Under the pieces are notes generated by a model, which was not told the origin of the DNA, made no database searches, and was given only the letters and a program-made list of their open reading frames with translations. Positions 7,695 to 14,506 of a DNA stretch of 15,294 bases are shown in pieces. Made by a program: the position numbers and the translations under genes. Numbering within the stretch: the stretch's first letter is position 1; every line of letters begins with the position of its first letter. This stretch comes from Pseudomonadota bacterium (GTDB taxonomy: Bacteria > Myxococcota > UBA9042 > PHBI01), in NCBI GenBank assembly GCA_005788935.1, contig SYAK01000206.1, forward strand, positions 1 through 15,294, given 5' to 3'.

Positions 7695-8968
7695 GCGGCC
7701 CTGACTGGCCGCCAGCACGGGTCCAGGCCGCGCTGGCACGACGCGTGGAGATGCGGACGCTCGCGGTCACCGGGACGAACGGCAAGACCACGACGACCTC
7801 GATGATCGCGGCGATCGTCGCCGCGGCCAGTGAGACGCCGGCCCTTCTGACGACCCTCGGCTCGTGGGTCGGCACGACGCTCATCCCGCGGCCCGCCGAA
7901 GGAACGCCCCGAAGGGCCCCACCCGGGCTGCATCAGCTCGAGGTCATCGAGCGGGCCGACGCGGCCGGCGTCCGGACGGTCGCGGTCGAGATGACCTCGC
8001 TCGCGCTCGGGAGGGGCCTCGCCAGGCGCTGGCGTCCGCACGTCGCGGTCTTCACGAACCTGACGCGCGACCACCTCGACGTCCACCCGTCGCCCGAGGC
8101 GTACCTCGCCGCCAAAGCGCAGCTCTTCGTCCATCTCGCCCCCTCGGGGGCGGCGGTCCTGAACGCCGACGACCCGGCGAGCGCGCTGCTTCGCGAAGTG
8201 TTACCCGCTTCCTCGAGGGTCTTTTCCTACGCTGTGACGCAAGACCATGACGACGCCGATCTTGTCGCCCACCAGATCCAGTGCGGATTCGGCAGCACCT
8301 CCGTCGAGCTCGTCGACAGCCCGCTCGCAAGGGCGCTCGGCGGGAGACTGACGCTCCGTACGACAGGGAGGGTCCATGCGGCCAACGCGCTCGCCGCGGC
8401 GCTCGCGGGACTTGCGGCCGGCTTCCCGCCCGAGGCGGTCGTGGCGGGACTCGCCGCCTTTCGGCCCGTCGCGGGTCGCTTCGAGCTGGTGTCGCCCCCC
8501 GACGATCCTGACCTCCCGAGGGTCGTCGTCGACTACGCCCACACCCCCGACGGGCTCGCCAAAACACTTGCGACGGCCCGCGAGCTCGTTCCGGCTGGCG
8601 CGCGCGTCCTCTGCGTGTTTGGCTGTGGAGGGGGGCGCGACCGGGGCAAGCGACCGGAGATGGGCGCCATCGCGGACGCCTCCGCCGACGGCGTCTGGCT
8701 GACCTCGGACAACCCGCGGTCCGAGGCGCCCGAGGACATCGCCACGGCGGTCCTCTCAGGCGTCCCGACGCCGCACGCCGCCTGGGTCGTCGAACACGAC
8801 CGGGCGCGCGCCATCGCGGCCGCCGTCGACGCGGGAGGGCCGGGCGACGTGGTCGTCATCGCCGGCAAGGGCCACGAGACGACCCAGCTCGTCGGAGCGG
8901 TCGCGCGCCCATTCAGCGATCGCGACGTCGCGTGCGCCGCCCTCGCCTCTCGCCGACCCTGCCGCTGA
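7691..8968 (+). CDS. MurE-like Mur ligase lacking the N-terminal UDP-substrate domain
   Basis: 425 residues from GTG 7691, which overlaps the lipoprotein stop as GTGA; ATG 7751 is the main alternative, and the frame upstream is only a shadow of the lipoprotein gene. All ATP-dependent amide-ligase motifs are present: P-loop TGTNGKTTT (27-35), TNLTRDHLD, a Lys142 in YLAAKAQLF that fits the carbamylated lysine, HAANALAAA, DYAHTPDGL, and MurE-type DNPR (340-343) and GKGHE (392-396). DNPR is the signature associated with meso-diaminopimelate recognition in MurE. MurE proteins are usually near 490 residues because about 90 residues of domain 1, which bind UDP-MurNAc, precede the P-loop. Here only 26 do. 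Either a second MurE exists elsewhere and this is a specialised paralogue, or it ligates an amino acid to a different acceptor. The pairing with a lipoprotein is unusual for murE, which normally lies in the dcw cluster. Confidence 0.88.
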   Translation: MSGPDWPPARVQAALARRVEMRTLAVTGTNGKTTTTSMIAAIVAAASETPALLTTLGSWVGTTLIPRPAEGTPRRAPPGLHQLEVIERADAAGVRTVAVEMTSLALGRGLARRWRPHVAVFTNLTRDHLDVHPSPEAYLAAKAQLFVHLAPSGAAVLNADDPASALLREVLPASSRVFSYAVTQDHDDADLVAHQIQCGFGSTSVELVDSPLARALGGRLTLRTTGRVHAANALAAALAGLAAGFPPEAVVAGLAAFRPVAGRFELVSPPDDPDLPRVVVDYAHTPDGLAKTLATARELVPAGARVLCVFGCGGGRDRGKRPEMGAIADASADGVWLTSDNPRSEAPEDIATAVLSGVPTPHAAWVVEHDRARAIAAAVDAGGPGDVVVIAGKGHETTQLVGAVARPFSDRDVACAALASRRPCR

Positions 8969-9002
8969 CGGACGCCACGCCTGGGGTCGCAGGCGCGCAT
9001 CT

Positions 9003-9061
9003 CCTCGGTTCTGCTGGGATTTATTCGCCCCACCTGCACGCAGCGCCCCAATCAACCGAGG
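9003..9061. terminator. Inverted repeat between convergent Mur-ligase and barrel genes
   Basis: CCTCGGTT (9003-9010) and AACCGAGG (9054-9061) are perfect 8-base arms separated by 43 bases, in the 120-base gap between two convergent stop codons. The loop contains a further GGG/CCC pairing possibility. It could serve as a terminator from both sides, but the long loop and lack of a T-run make this uncertain. Confidence 0.3.
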
Positions 9062-9088
9062 GGCCCCACGCCGTCAGATGTGCACGTC

Positions 9089-9925
9089 TCAGAACGCCGC
9101 GACGCGCGCCTCGAGCCCGAGCATCGCCCGGGAGCTGAACGGCGCCCCCGCAAGCGGCACCTCGACCCCCGCGGTGGCCCGAAGCGTGCGCGTCAGCGGC
9201 AGCGTGACATGCAGCCCGGCCGACGCGCGCGCGACGCCGCTGTCGGCACCGACGGGCGAAGAACCACGCAGCGCGGCGCCGACCTCCGCTCCGCGCGACC
9301 CGAGGTGGAAGACCAACCCGACCGCGCCCGTCAGCTCTCGTGGGTTCATCGGGTCAACGGCCGGCGTCCGCCCAGCCCCCGTCGACCCGGAATGGGCGTG
9401 CAAATCCCCACCCATCGTCATCCCGGCCCCCACCTGCAGGCCCGCGGACCACACCCCGAAGTCGCCCGTCATCCAGGCCGAGGGCATCAGCATCGCGTGC
9501 CCCATGCCAAGCCCCGCCACCGCGTCGCCGGTCGGCGCCGTGACCGCCGCAGCGAGCCCCGCCGAGCCCCACCTCGATCTCGCAAGCACCACGGACGCGC
9601 GCACGCCCGCGTCCCCGAGCCCACGACCGCCAACCCTCGAGCCCCGGGGCGCCTCGGGGGTCAGGGCCCAGACCGGCAGCCAACCGTCGAGGCGCAAGTG
9701 GCGTGTGGCCACCGCGAGTCCGACCTGCAGGCCCGTCACATCGGCCCGCAGGTCGGCCCGCGCGATCCGGGCCGCGATCCCATGGACCGCCAGCGCCGCG
9801 AATGAACGCTCATTCAGTGCACGCGTCTCCGCCATCCGGGCGGACGGCGGCTCGCAGTGCTCCGCCCGCGCGACGGCCGCGAGCGACAAGGTCATGCCGG
9901 CAAGCAGCCCCCCGACGACCTTCAC
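9089..9925 (-). CDS. Predicted outer-membrane beta-barrel protein
   Basis: 278 residues from a GTG at 9925 that overlaps the cytochrome stop (GTGA, 4 bases); an upstream GTG at 9946 and the ATG at 9895 are alternatives. The first 21 or so residues form a signal peptide (VKVVGGLL...LSLAAVARA, cleavage before EHCEPP). The mature chain alternates short amphipathic stretches with Gly/Ala-rich and polar turns (for example LQVGLAVATRHLRLDGWLP, SAGLQVGAGMTMGGDLH and the final LGLEARVAAF ending in Phe), as in small outer-membrane barrels or transporter-like proteins. One loop carries DLHAHSG. I cannot assign a substrate. Coupling to a periplasmic cytochrome c suggests a role in the same redox or metal process. 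The call rests on composition and pattern, not on a recognised motif. Confidence 0.6.
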   Translation of the reverse strand: MKVVGGLLAGMTLSLAAVARAEHCEPPSARMAETRALNERSFAALAVHGIAARIARADLRADVTGLQVGLAVATRHLRLDGWLPVWALTPEAPRGSRVGGRGLGDAGVRASVVLARSRWGSAGLAAAVTAPTGDAVAGLGMGHAMLMPSAWMTGDFGVWSAGLQVGAGMTMGGDLHAHSGSTGAGRTPAVDPMNPRELTGAVGLVFHLGSRGAEVGAALRGSSPVGADSGVARASAGLHVTLPLTRTLRATAGVEVPLAGAPFSSRAMLGLEARVAAF

Positions 9926-10323
9926 GGCAGCCCGCAGGCAAGCCACTCGGCGAGCTGCCGCCGCGCTTCGAGGCTCGGCTGTGAGGGAAACGACGCGGGC
10001 GGCATCGCCGTGTTGGTCGCGAGAGAACCAGCCCCCGCAACAGCATCGAGGTGCCCGGCCCCCATGGCGAGCGCACCTCCGAGGGTGTCGAGGTCATGAC
10101 CCGCTGGCGCCCCTTGCCGCTCGGCCCCGACAAGGCCGGCCGCGTGGCACGGCGCGCAGTGCTCGACCATGAAGGCCTTGCCGAAGGTCTCCCACGTCAG
10201 GGCCGAGCCCTCGGGGCACGTCGCTCCCGAGGACGCCTCCGGATGACGATGGTCGTGGGCGTGGTCGTGGGCGTCGCAGGCCGCGAGCGCGGCGGCTGCG
10301 ATGATCGCTTGGCGGATGGGCAT
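9922..10323 (-). CDS. His-rich mono-haem cytochrome c lipoprotein
   Basis: 133 residues from ATG 10323, chosen because AGGAG lies at good spacing upstream and the translation then begins with a clean lipoprotein signal; a longer frame to 10362 lacks these. Lipobox LAAC puts the lipidated Cys at residue 16. It is followed at once by alternating His (19, 21, 23, 25, 27; HDHAHDHRH), a likely metal-binding patch. The haem c site is CAPCH (56-60), and Met107 in TNTAMPP is the likely distal ligand, giving a class-I-like electron carrier anchored at the periplasmic face of a membrane. About 150 bases separate it from the response regulator gene upstream, and its stop overlaps the barrel gene start. 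It is probably a target of the adjacent RegBA-like system. Its electron donor and acceptor are unknown. Confidence 0.85.
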   Translation of the reverse strand: MPIRQAIIAAAALAACDAHDHAHDHRHPEASSGATCPEGSALTWETFGKAFMVEHCAPCHAAGLVGAERQGAPAGHDLDTLGGALAMGAGHLDAVAGAGSLATNTAMPPASFPSQPSLEARRQLAEWLACGLP

Positions 10324-10418
10324 CGGCGGACTCCTGAAGCGCAGCCGCGCCCCATCTCGCATTCTGCGGGCGAGAGTCGCGGCCGGGCCCGTCCACTAAC
10401 GCCGCCGAGCCGTCCCAG

Positions 10419-10441
10419 GGATGCGTCCAGATGTCGCATCC
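10419..10441 (-). terminator. Stem-loop downstream of the response regulator
   Basis: GGATGCG (10419-10425) and CGCATCC (10435-10441) are perfect 7-base arms around a 9-base loop, beginning 31 bases past the regA-type stop codon. There is no T-tail. It may be a terminator or processing site between the two-component operon and the cytochrome operon, or part of the operator region, since it overlaps an imperfect inverted repeat TGTCGCA-TCCA-TGCGGCA (10432-10449). Confidence 0.3.
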
Positions 10442-10443
10442 AT

Positions 10444-10458
10444 GCGGCAAATCGTCGC
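10444..10458 (-). promoter_or_regulatory. Candidate RegA/RegR/PrrA binding site
   Basis: Read on the minus strand the site is GCGACGATTTGCCGC. The RegR box described for Bradyrhizobium, as I recall it, is GNGRCRTTNNGNCGC. This site departs from it at one position only (A for the first T). A 12-base perfect palindrome, CGTCGCGCGACG (10453-10464), overlaps one end. It lies between the regA-type gene and the cytochrome gene, about 120 bases upstream of the cytochrome start, where an activator site would be expected. Confidence 0.5.
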
Positions 10459-10472
10459 GCGACGCGAGTGAT

Positions 10473-11027
10473 TCAGCCCGCGTTGGGTCGCTTCGAGAGC
10501 TTGCGCTGCAAGGATCGCCGGTGCAGCCCGAGCAGCGTCGCGGCCTGCGTGATGTTTCCGCTGCACTGCGTCAGGACGCGCTCGATATGCTCCCACTCGA
10601 CGCGCTCGAGGGACGGAATGCTCGCCGCTGGCGGCGCCTCGGCTGGCGTCCCGTCGTGGTCGAAGGCTGCGACGATCTCGTCGAGGCCGGCTGGCTTCGT
10701 GAGGTAGTGGACCGCCCCGGACCGAACGGCGTCGAGGGCGGTCGCGATGCTGCCGTAGCCCGTCAACACGACGATGCGCGTCGTCGGGTCGAGCGCGTGC
10801 AGCTGCCGCACGACATGCAGACCGGACAGGCGCGGCATGCGAAGGTCGACGACGGCGCACTCGGGGCTCTCGCGTGAGGCCGCGACGAGGGCCGCCTCGG
10901 GGTCGCCGTGGCCCGTGGCATCGAAGTCGCGGGCTACAAGGGCCTTGACGAGGCGGTCGCGGAAGATGTTCTCGTCGTCGATGACGAGCACGGTGCGGCG
11001 GTGGTCCGCGTTCGACTGAGACTCCAT
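10473..11027 (-). CDS. regA: RegA/PrrA/ActR-type redox response regulator
   Basis: 184 residues. A receiver domain (about 11-125) has the acidic pair Asp17-Asp18, phospho-acceptor Asp61 in VVDLRMP, Thr89 (LTGYGS) and Lys111 (LTKP). A Pro/Ala-rich linker (TPAEAPPAASIP) is followed by VEWEHIERVL and a Fis-type helix-turn-helix near 157-178 (NITQAATLLGLHRRSLQRKL). This short receiver-plus-Fis architecture with a proline linker and a WEHI segment is the hallmark of the RegA/PrrA/ActR/RegR family, which controls redox genes such as cytochromes in proteobacteria. Its ATG overlaps the kinase stop by one base (TGATG), so kinase and regulator are co-translated. The adjacent cytochrome operon with a candidate box is the obvious target. 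The symbol is by family resemblance; orthology was not tested. Confidence 0.92.
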   Translation of the reverse strand: MESQSNADHRRTVLVIDDENIFRDRLVKALVARDFDATGHGDPEAALVAASRESPECAVVDLRMPRLSGLHVVRQLHALDPTTRIVVLTGYGSIATALDAVRSGAVHYLTKPAGLDEIVAAFDHDGTPAEAPPAASIPSLERVEWEHIERVLTQCSGNITQAATLLGLHRRSLQRKLSKRPNAG

Positions 11028-12391
11028 CAGAAAGCACCTCCGACCGCGTCCCGGGGCAAGATCAGGCGCGCCTCCGTGCCGCCCCCCGGGCGCGGCAGCA
11101 CGGTCAGTTCGCCACCGGACCGACGAGCGAAGGTGGCGGCGAGGTAGAGCCCGAGGCCGAGCCCGCCCCGGTCCTGACGGGTCGTGACGAACGGCTCGCC
11201 GATCCGCTCGGCGACGGCGGCTGGCAGGCCTGGCCCCCGGTCGAGGACAGCGAACGTGACGCGGCCCGCCCCGCAGGCGACCCGCAGGGTGATGGTCGCG
11301 CCCGACGGCCCATCCTCGCAGGCCTCTGCTGCGTTCCTCAGGAGGTTCGCCACCATCTGCGCGAGCGTCCGGACGGTCAGAAAACAGGCGGCCGCGTCGA
11401 CGTCCGCCCCCTCCCGAACCACCTCGACCAGACCGCGCACCGGCGCCGCGAGCAGCCCCACCGAGGCCTCGACGACGGCTCCCGGCGTCGTTCGCGAGGG
11501 CATCTCGCCCGTGGTCTCACCAGCGCGGGCGGAGAGGTCGGAGAGGATCCCGCGGCAGCGCGCCACTTCGCGGCACACGAGGGACGCGTCGGCTGCGAGC
11601 GCTCCGCCCGGGTCGGCCGCCTCGAGCGCGACCCGCAGCTCGCCCGCGGCGAGCGCGATGGGACCGAGCGGCGAGCCGAGCTCGTGAGCGGCGTTGGCCG
11701 AAAAGCTCGAGAGGCTCGCGAGCCGTTCATTCTGCGCCGAGATCTGCGCGACGTCGGCGAGGCGCCGCTCGCGCGCGCGCAGCGCCGATGACAGCCGACC
11801 CACAAAATGCGCAATGAATCCGGCCGCGAGCACATAGGCGACCCACATGCCGACGAGGTGCGGTGACCACGCTTCGTGATGGGTGGCGTGGTGCATCATG
11901 TGGTCATGGGTCTCCTCGGGCTGAACGAGGAAGAGCGTCGCGAAGGCGACGATGGTGACGCTCGCGACGAGCCACGCGCGACGCGCCTCGAGCAGCAGCC
12001 CCGCAAGCGCCACATACACCACGTAAAACACACTGAACGGATTCATCGGGCCGCCCGTCAGCGCGAGGACGCCCGTCAGGAGGCTGACGTCGAGCACCAC
12101 CACCGCTGGCAGCCAGCGCGCCGTTCGTGTCTGTGGTTCACCGACGCGCGCCCGACCAGCGCCTTGCCAACGCGACAGCGCCGCGTTCGAAGCAGCCGAC
12201 GCAACGAGCAGCCCGACGACGGGAGCCCACGGTATCGCCTCATCGAAGACGGTCTTCGCCACCACGAGGGCCACGACCTCGACAAGCAGCGCAGCCCAGC
12301 GGAGGCGCACCAGCCATGGCGTGCCGAGCTCGAGCCACCCCTCGGCGGGCTCTGCGAAGGGCGATTCCTGCGGCGGGGCGCCAGTCTGCAT
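11027..12391 (-). CDS. regB: RegB/PrrB-type membrane redox sensor histidine kinase
   Basis: 454 residues from ATG 12391; the frame extends to 12511 and GTG 12415 is another possible start, but the extra residues look non-coding. There are about six hydrophobic segments (27-46, 55-73, 93-112, 119-134, 139-157, 179-198). GGPMNPF (113-119) matches the GGxxNPF quinone-binding motif of RegB. The H-box is AAHELGSPL with His236, and Cys279 in ARCRGIL aligns with the redox-active cysteine of Rhodobacter RegB, about 40 residues after the histidine. The C-terminal ATPase has NLLRNAAEA, DRGPGLP and GLGLGLYLA. By family knowledge it is kinase-active when the quinone pool is reduced and switched off by oxidation. 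Distinctive here is a His/Met-rich loop, HDHMMHHATHHEAWSPH (162-178), between the last two membrane helices. Confidence 0.9.
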   Translation of the reverse strand: MQTGAPPQESPFAEPAEGWLELGTPWLVRLRWAALLVEVVALVVAKTVFDEAIPWAPVVGLLVASAASNAALSRWQGAGRARVGEPQTRTARWLPAVVVLDVSLLTGVLALTGGPMNPFSVFYVVYVALAGLLLEARRAWLVASVTIVAFATLFLVQPEETHDHMMHHATHHEAWSPHLVGMWVAYVLAAGFIAHFVGRLSSALRARERRLADVAQISAQNERLASLSSFSANAAHELGSPLGPIALAAGELRVALEAADPGGALAADASLVCREVARCRGILSDLSARAGETTGEMPSRTTPGAVVEASVGLLAAPVRGLVEVVREGADVDAAACFLTVRTLAQMVANLLRNAAEACEDGPSGATITLRVACGAGRVTFAVLDRGPGLPAAVAERIGEPFVTTRQDRGGLGLGLYLAATFARRSGGELTVLPRPGGGTEARLILPRDAVGGAF

Positions 12392-12416
12392 GGCGGACGA
12401 ATAGCGCGTTTCCACC

Positions 12417-12483
12417 TGACGCGTCACCGCGGTCTTTCGTCGCGCTGTGTTTCGCGCCCGAGCCCCGGGATTTACAGGAAATC
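12417..12483. promoter_or_regulatory. Possible control region between divergent regB-type and SET genes
   Basis: The gap 12392-12669 separates the two divergent genes. It holds a perfect 10-base palindrome TGACGCGTCA (12417-12426), close to the kinase start, and the only AT-rich patch, GATTT-ACAGG-AAATC (12469-12483), an inverted repeat. No convincing -35/-10 pair was found on either strand. TTGACC (12610) and TTGACT (12497) lack good partners. The role is a guess. Confidence 0.25.
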
Positions 12484-12669
12484 GACCCGGACGGCATTGA
12501 CTTCGGGCCACCCGCGACGTCTTCTCCTAGCGCCGCGTTGCCCCGACGCGGCCGACAAGGCCGGTTCCCCCGGTCCGAGGCGCGGCCCCCTCCTGGGGCA
12601 AGCTGCGTCTTGACCATGACACGCACTTCATGACCTGCAATCATGCCTTATGCCGGAGGATCCATCACG

Positions 12670-13200
12670 ATGACTCCAGACCGCGCCAATGCCCCAGACG
12701 CCGAACCCTCCCACGCCGCCGCGGGTGACGAGGACCCGCCTGAACGGCCGTCCGCCGACTTCCTCGTCGTCGCGCGTCCCGATCTCGGCCAGTCCAGCCT
12801 GAGGAGCCTGCGCGCCTTCGCGCCCGGCGACCCGCTCGCCGCGTTCCGACCGCACACCCTCCAGGCCGCTCCGACCCGCATGACGGTGCAGATGTCGGAG
12901 ACCGAGCACATCGAGCTCGCCCCGTCGTGGCTCGCGTTCATCAACCACAGCTGTGATCCGAACGCCCGGTTCGACCCGGACGTGCGGCACCTCGTGGCCG
13001 AACGCGCGATCGCGCCAGGCGACGAGCTGACGTTCTTCTACCCATCGACCGAGTGGTCGATGGCGACCCCCTTCGACTGCCGCTGCGGCGCCGCCCGCTG
13101 CCTCGGCCGCATCGACGGCGCGGCCCGGCTCGATCCCGCGCGTCTTGCAGGGTTCTGGCTCTCCGGGCACGTCCGAAGGCTGCTCGCGGCGCGCAACTGA
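12670..13200 (+). CDS. SET-domain protein (putative protein-lysine methyltransferase) with post-SET motif
   Basis: 176 residues from ATG 12670, chosen for GGAGGA at 12655-12660 with 9-base spacing; an in-frame ATG at 12643 has none. Residues 1-35 are Pro/Ala/Asp-rich and probably disordered. The SET core includes FINHSCDPNARF (90-101) with the NHSC cofactor and pseudoknot motif, then GDELTFFY (117-124) with the conserved catalytic Tyr region. A post-SET cluster CxCx4C follows (Cys137, Cys139, Cys144), which with Cys95 of NHSC could bind one zinc as in eukaryotic SET enzymes. The N-terminal SET part is degenerate. The expected activity is S-adenosylmethionine-dependent lysine methylation of an unknown bacterial protein. 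It is divergent from the RegB-type kinase and convergent with the hydrolase. Confidence 0.88.
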   Translation: MTPDRANAPDAEPSHAAAGDEDPPERPSADFLVVARPDLGQSSLRSLRAFAPGDPLAAFRPHTLQAAPTRMTVQMSETEHIELAPSWLAFINHSCDPNARFDPDVRHLVAERAIAPGDELTFFYPSTEWSMATPFDCRCGAARCLGRIDGAARLDPARLAGFWLSGHVRRLLAARN

Positions 13201-13215
13201 CGCGCGCTGATGCCT

Positions 13216-13236
13216 CGGGCCAGCGCAGCCGGCCCG
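13216..13236. terminator. GC hairpin between convergent SET and hydrolase genes
   Basis: CGGGCC (13216-13221) and GGCCCG (13231-13236) form a perfect 6-base stem with a 9-base loop, 15 bases after the SET stop and 18 bases beyond the hydrolase stop. It could end transcription from both sides. No T-tail is present on either strand. Confidence 0.4.
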
Positions 13237-13254
13237 GACGCTTCCGCTCCCCTG

Positions 13255-14001
13255 TCAGGCCGGCAGCTTCGACGCCCGCCACCCGGCCTTGAGCTGGGCC
13301 GGCTCGAACAAGGCCTCGGCGACCCAGCCCGCAAGGGCCTCTGACGTGGCGTATCCCCCAAGGCGGTGGTCACCCCCTGGGAGGACCCTGAGACGGGCAC
13401 CCGACCCCGCGACGAGGGCCTCGCTGTGGGCGAGGGGCACGATGTCGTCGGCGTCACCGTGCACGACGAGGACCTTCGCCTGCACCGCGGGCGGCAGGTC
13501 GCGCAGGCGCAGCATGCGCCGCAGGGCCCATCGCGCGACCTTGTCCTGGGCTGGGCAGAGCAGAACGGCTGCGCCCGTCCAGTTCCCGGTCGTCAGCAGG
13601 CGCACCGCGAGCCCGCCCCCGTTGCTGCTGCCGACCACCGTGGCACCAACCGGCAGCGTCGAGGCCGCTTCGGCTGCGATGGCGTAGCACGCGTCCTGCC
13701 GTCGCCGGACAAGCCACGCGTAACCGAGGCGCGCACCGAAGGCCGGCGACAGGGCACTGAAGGCCGCAGCCGTCACCGGTGCGAGCTGGGCGAGCCACGG
13801 CAGGACAGCGAGCACCAGCAACGCCAGCGGGACCAGCGGCAGCACGGGATCCCGCAGCAGGTAGGCCCGAGCGCTCGGAAGGGCCGGCGCCACGACGGAG
13901 AAGCCGGCCTCCTTCAGCGCCCGTGCCTTGCTGCCGCCTGGCCCCGACTCAAGCCCGTGCAGGAACAACACCACCGCTCGCCCAGGTGTCCCGCTGTCCA
14001 T
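13255..14001 (-). CDS. Alpha/beta hydrolase with hydrophobic insert
   Basis: 248 residues from ATG 14001, chosen because AGGAG ends 9 bases before it; the ATG at 14010 touches the same AGGAG and the frame continues far upstream without coding character. It opens with VVLFLHGLESGPGGSKA (10-26, oxyanion HG motif). The nucleophile elbow is GSSNGG with Ser126, the acid probably Asp185 in HGDADDIVP, and His212 in GGDHRL completes the triad. Between the first strands and the nucleophile, residues 53-84 are strongly hydrophobic, which could insert in or lie on the membrane or form a lid over a lipidic substrate. The start resembles small YqiA-like esterases. No secretion signal is seen. Substrate unknown. 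It diverges from the small membrane peptide gene and converges on the SET gene. Confidence 0.85.
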   Translation of the reverse strand: MDSGTPGRAVVLFLHGLESGPGGSKARALKEAGFSVVAPALPSARAYLLRDPVLPLVPLALLVLAVLPWLAQLAPVTAAAFSALSPAFGARLGYAWLVRRRQDACYAIAAEAASTLPVGATVVGSSNGGGLAVRLLTTGNWTGAAVLLCPAQDKVARWALRRMLRLRDLPPAVQAKVLVVHGDADDIVPLAHSEALVAGSGARLRVLPGGDHRLGGYATSEALAGWVAEALFEPAQLKAGWRASKLPA

Positions 14002-14144
14002 GCCCCGCATCTCCTTGCACGCCGCAGTCCCCGCGCCGCTCGCGACCCGATCGCACAAGGGGACGCGCCGATCCAGCCCTGAGGTGCCAACCACGGCCTT
14101 CAGAGGCCTTGCAGAGGGTTCGTGGCCAGCCGCTGCCGAAAAAG

Positions 14145-14172
14145 TTGCGTCATGCGTGCCGCCCAGTAAGGT
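14145..14172 (+). promoter_or_regulatory. Possible promoter of the 50-residue membrane peptide
   Basis: TTGCGT (14145-14150), 16-base spacer, TAAGGT (14167-14172). An A-run (14139-14143) precedes the -35. The -35 resembles those at 6837 and 14393, but the -10 is weaker. It would give a leader of about 55 bases before the AGGAGG at 14222. Confidence 0.35.
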
Positions 14173-14233
14173 CGACGACCCGCGCCGCGCACAAGCTCCG
14201 CTCGCACGCAGCGCTCGCAACAGGAGGAAAACC

Positions 14234-14386
14234 ATGGAAGGCCTCTTCGGCATGCTCGCGGTCGCGGGCGGATTCGGCTTGGCATACGGCGTGACGGTCC
14301 TCGGGCTCAACGCGGTCATCTCGGCGATGCCGCGCAAGGCCTCTGGGCGTCCACAGACGAACGGCGCGACCACCGCAGGAGGATGA
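14234..14386 (+). CDS. 50-residue single-helix membrane peptide, unknown function
   Basis: The ATG follows a perfect AGGAGG (14222-14227) at 6-base spacing, strong support for so short a gene. Residues 4-31 form one Gly-rich transmembrane helix (LFGMLAVAGGFGLAYGVTVLG). A polar tail follows (PRKASGRPQTNGATTAGG) that is probably cytoplasmic by the positive-inside rule. There is no recognised family. It lies upstream of, and in the same direction as, the DUF4157 gene, but a good promoter lies between them, so co-transcription is not required. Single-helix peptides of this kind often modulate a membrane partner; none can be named here. Confidence 0.65.
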   Translation: MEGLFGMLAVAGGFGLAYGVTVLGLNAVISAMPRKASGRPQTNGATTAGG

Positions 14387-14392
14387 CCCCGC

Positions 14393-14421
14393 TTGCGGTG
14401 AGCGGCGCCTGACGCTAGACT
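14393..14421 (+). promoter_or_regulatory. Sigma-70-like promoter of the DUF4157 gene
   Basis: TTGCGG (14393-14398), 17-base spacer, TAGACT (14416-14421). The -10 and spacing are identical to those at 6837-6865 and the -35 differs in one base. Predicted start near 14428 gives a leader of about 79 bases, and AGGAG (14495-14499) precedes the ATG by 7 bases, so this message is led, unlike the other. Confidence 0.6.
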
Positions 14422-14506
14422 TCTCAAGTCGGTCCCGGAGCGCACCCGAACAAAGGGTGCGCGACCACTGCATCGCGCCCGAAGCGACGGCGCGAGGAGA
14501 CGCACG

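Noticed and set aside
9078..10172. Plus-strand open frame (364 codons) opposite the barrel and cytochrome genes
   Set aside because: The minus strand gives signal peptides, CAPCH haem site and coupled start/stop codons. The plus frame is Ser/Pro/Arg-rich without motifs.
12392..12511. N-terminal extension of the sensor kinase
   Set aside because: The 40 extra residues are Arg-rich and unlike the family. ATG 12391 gives a normal RegB-length N-terminus, although GTG 12415 is not excluded.
13366..14082. Plus-strand open frame (238 codons) opposite the hydrolase
   Set aside because: The hydrolase has a full Ser-Asp-His triad and a Shine-Dalgarno; the plus frame is charged low-complexity sequence.
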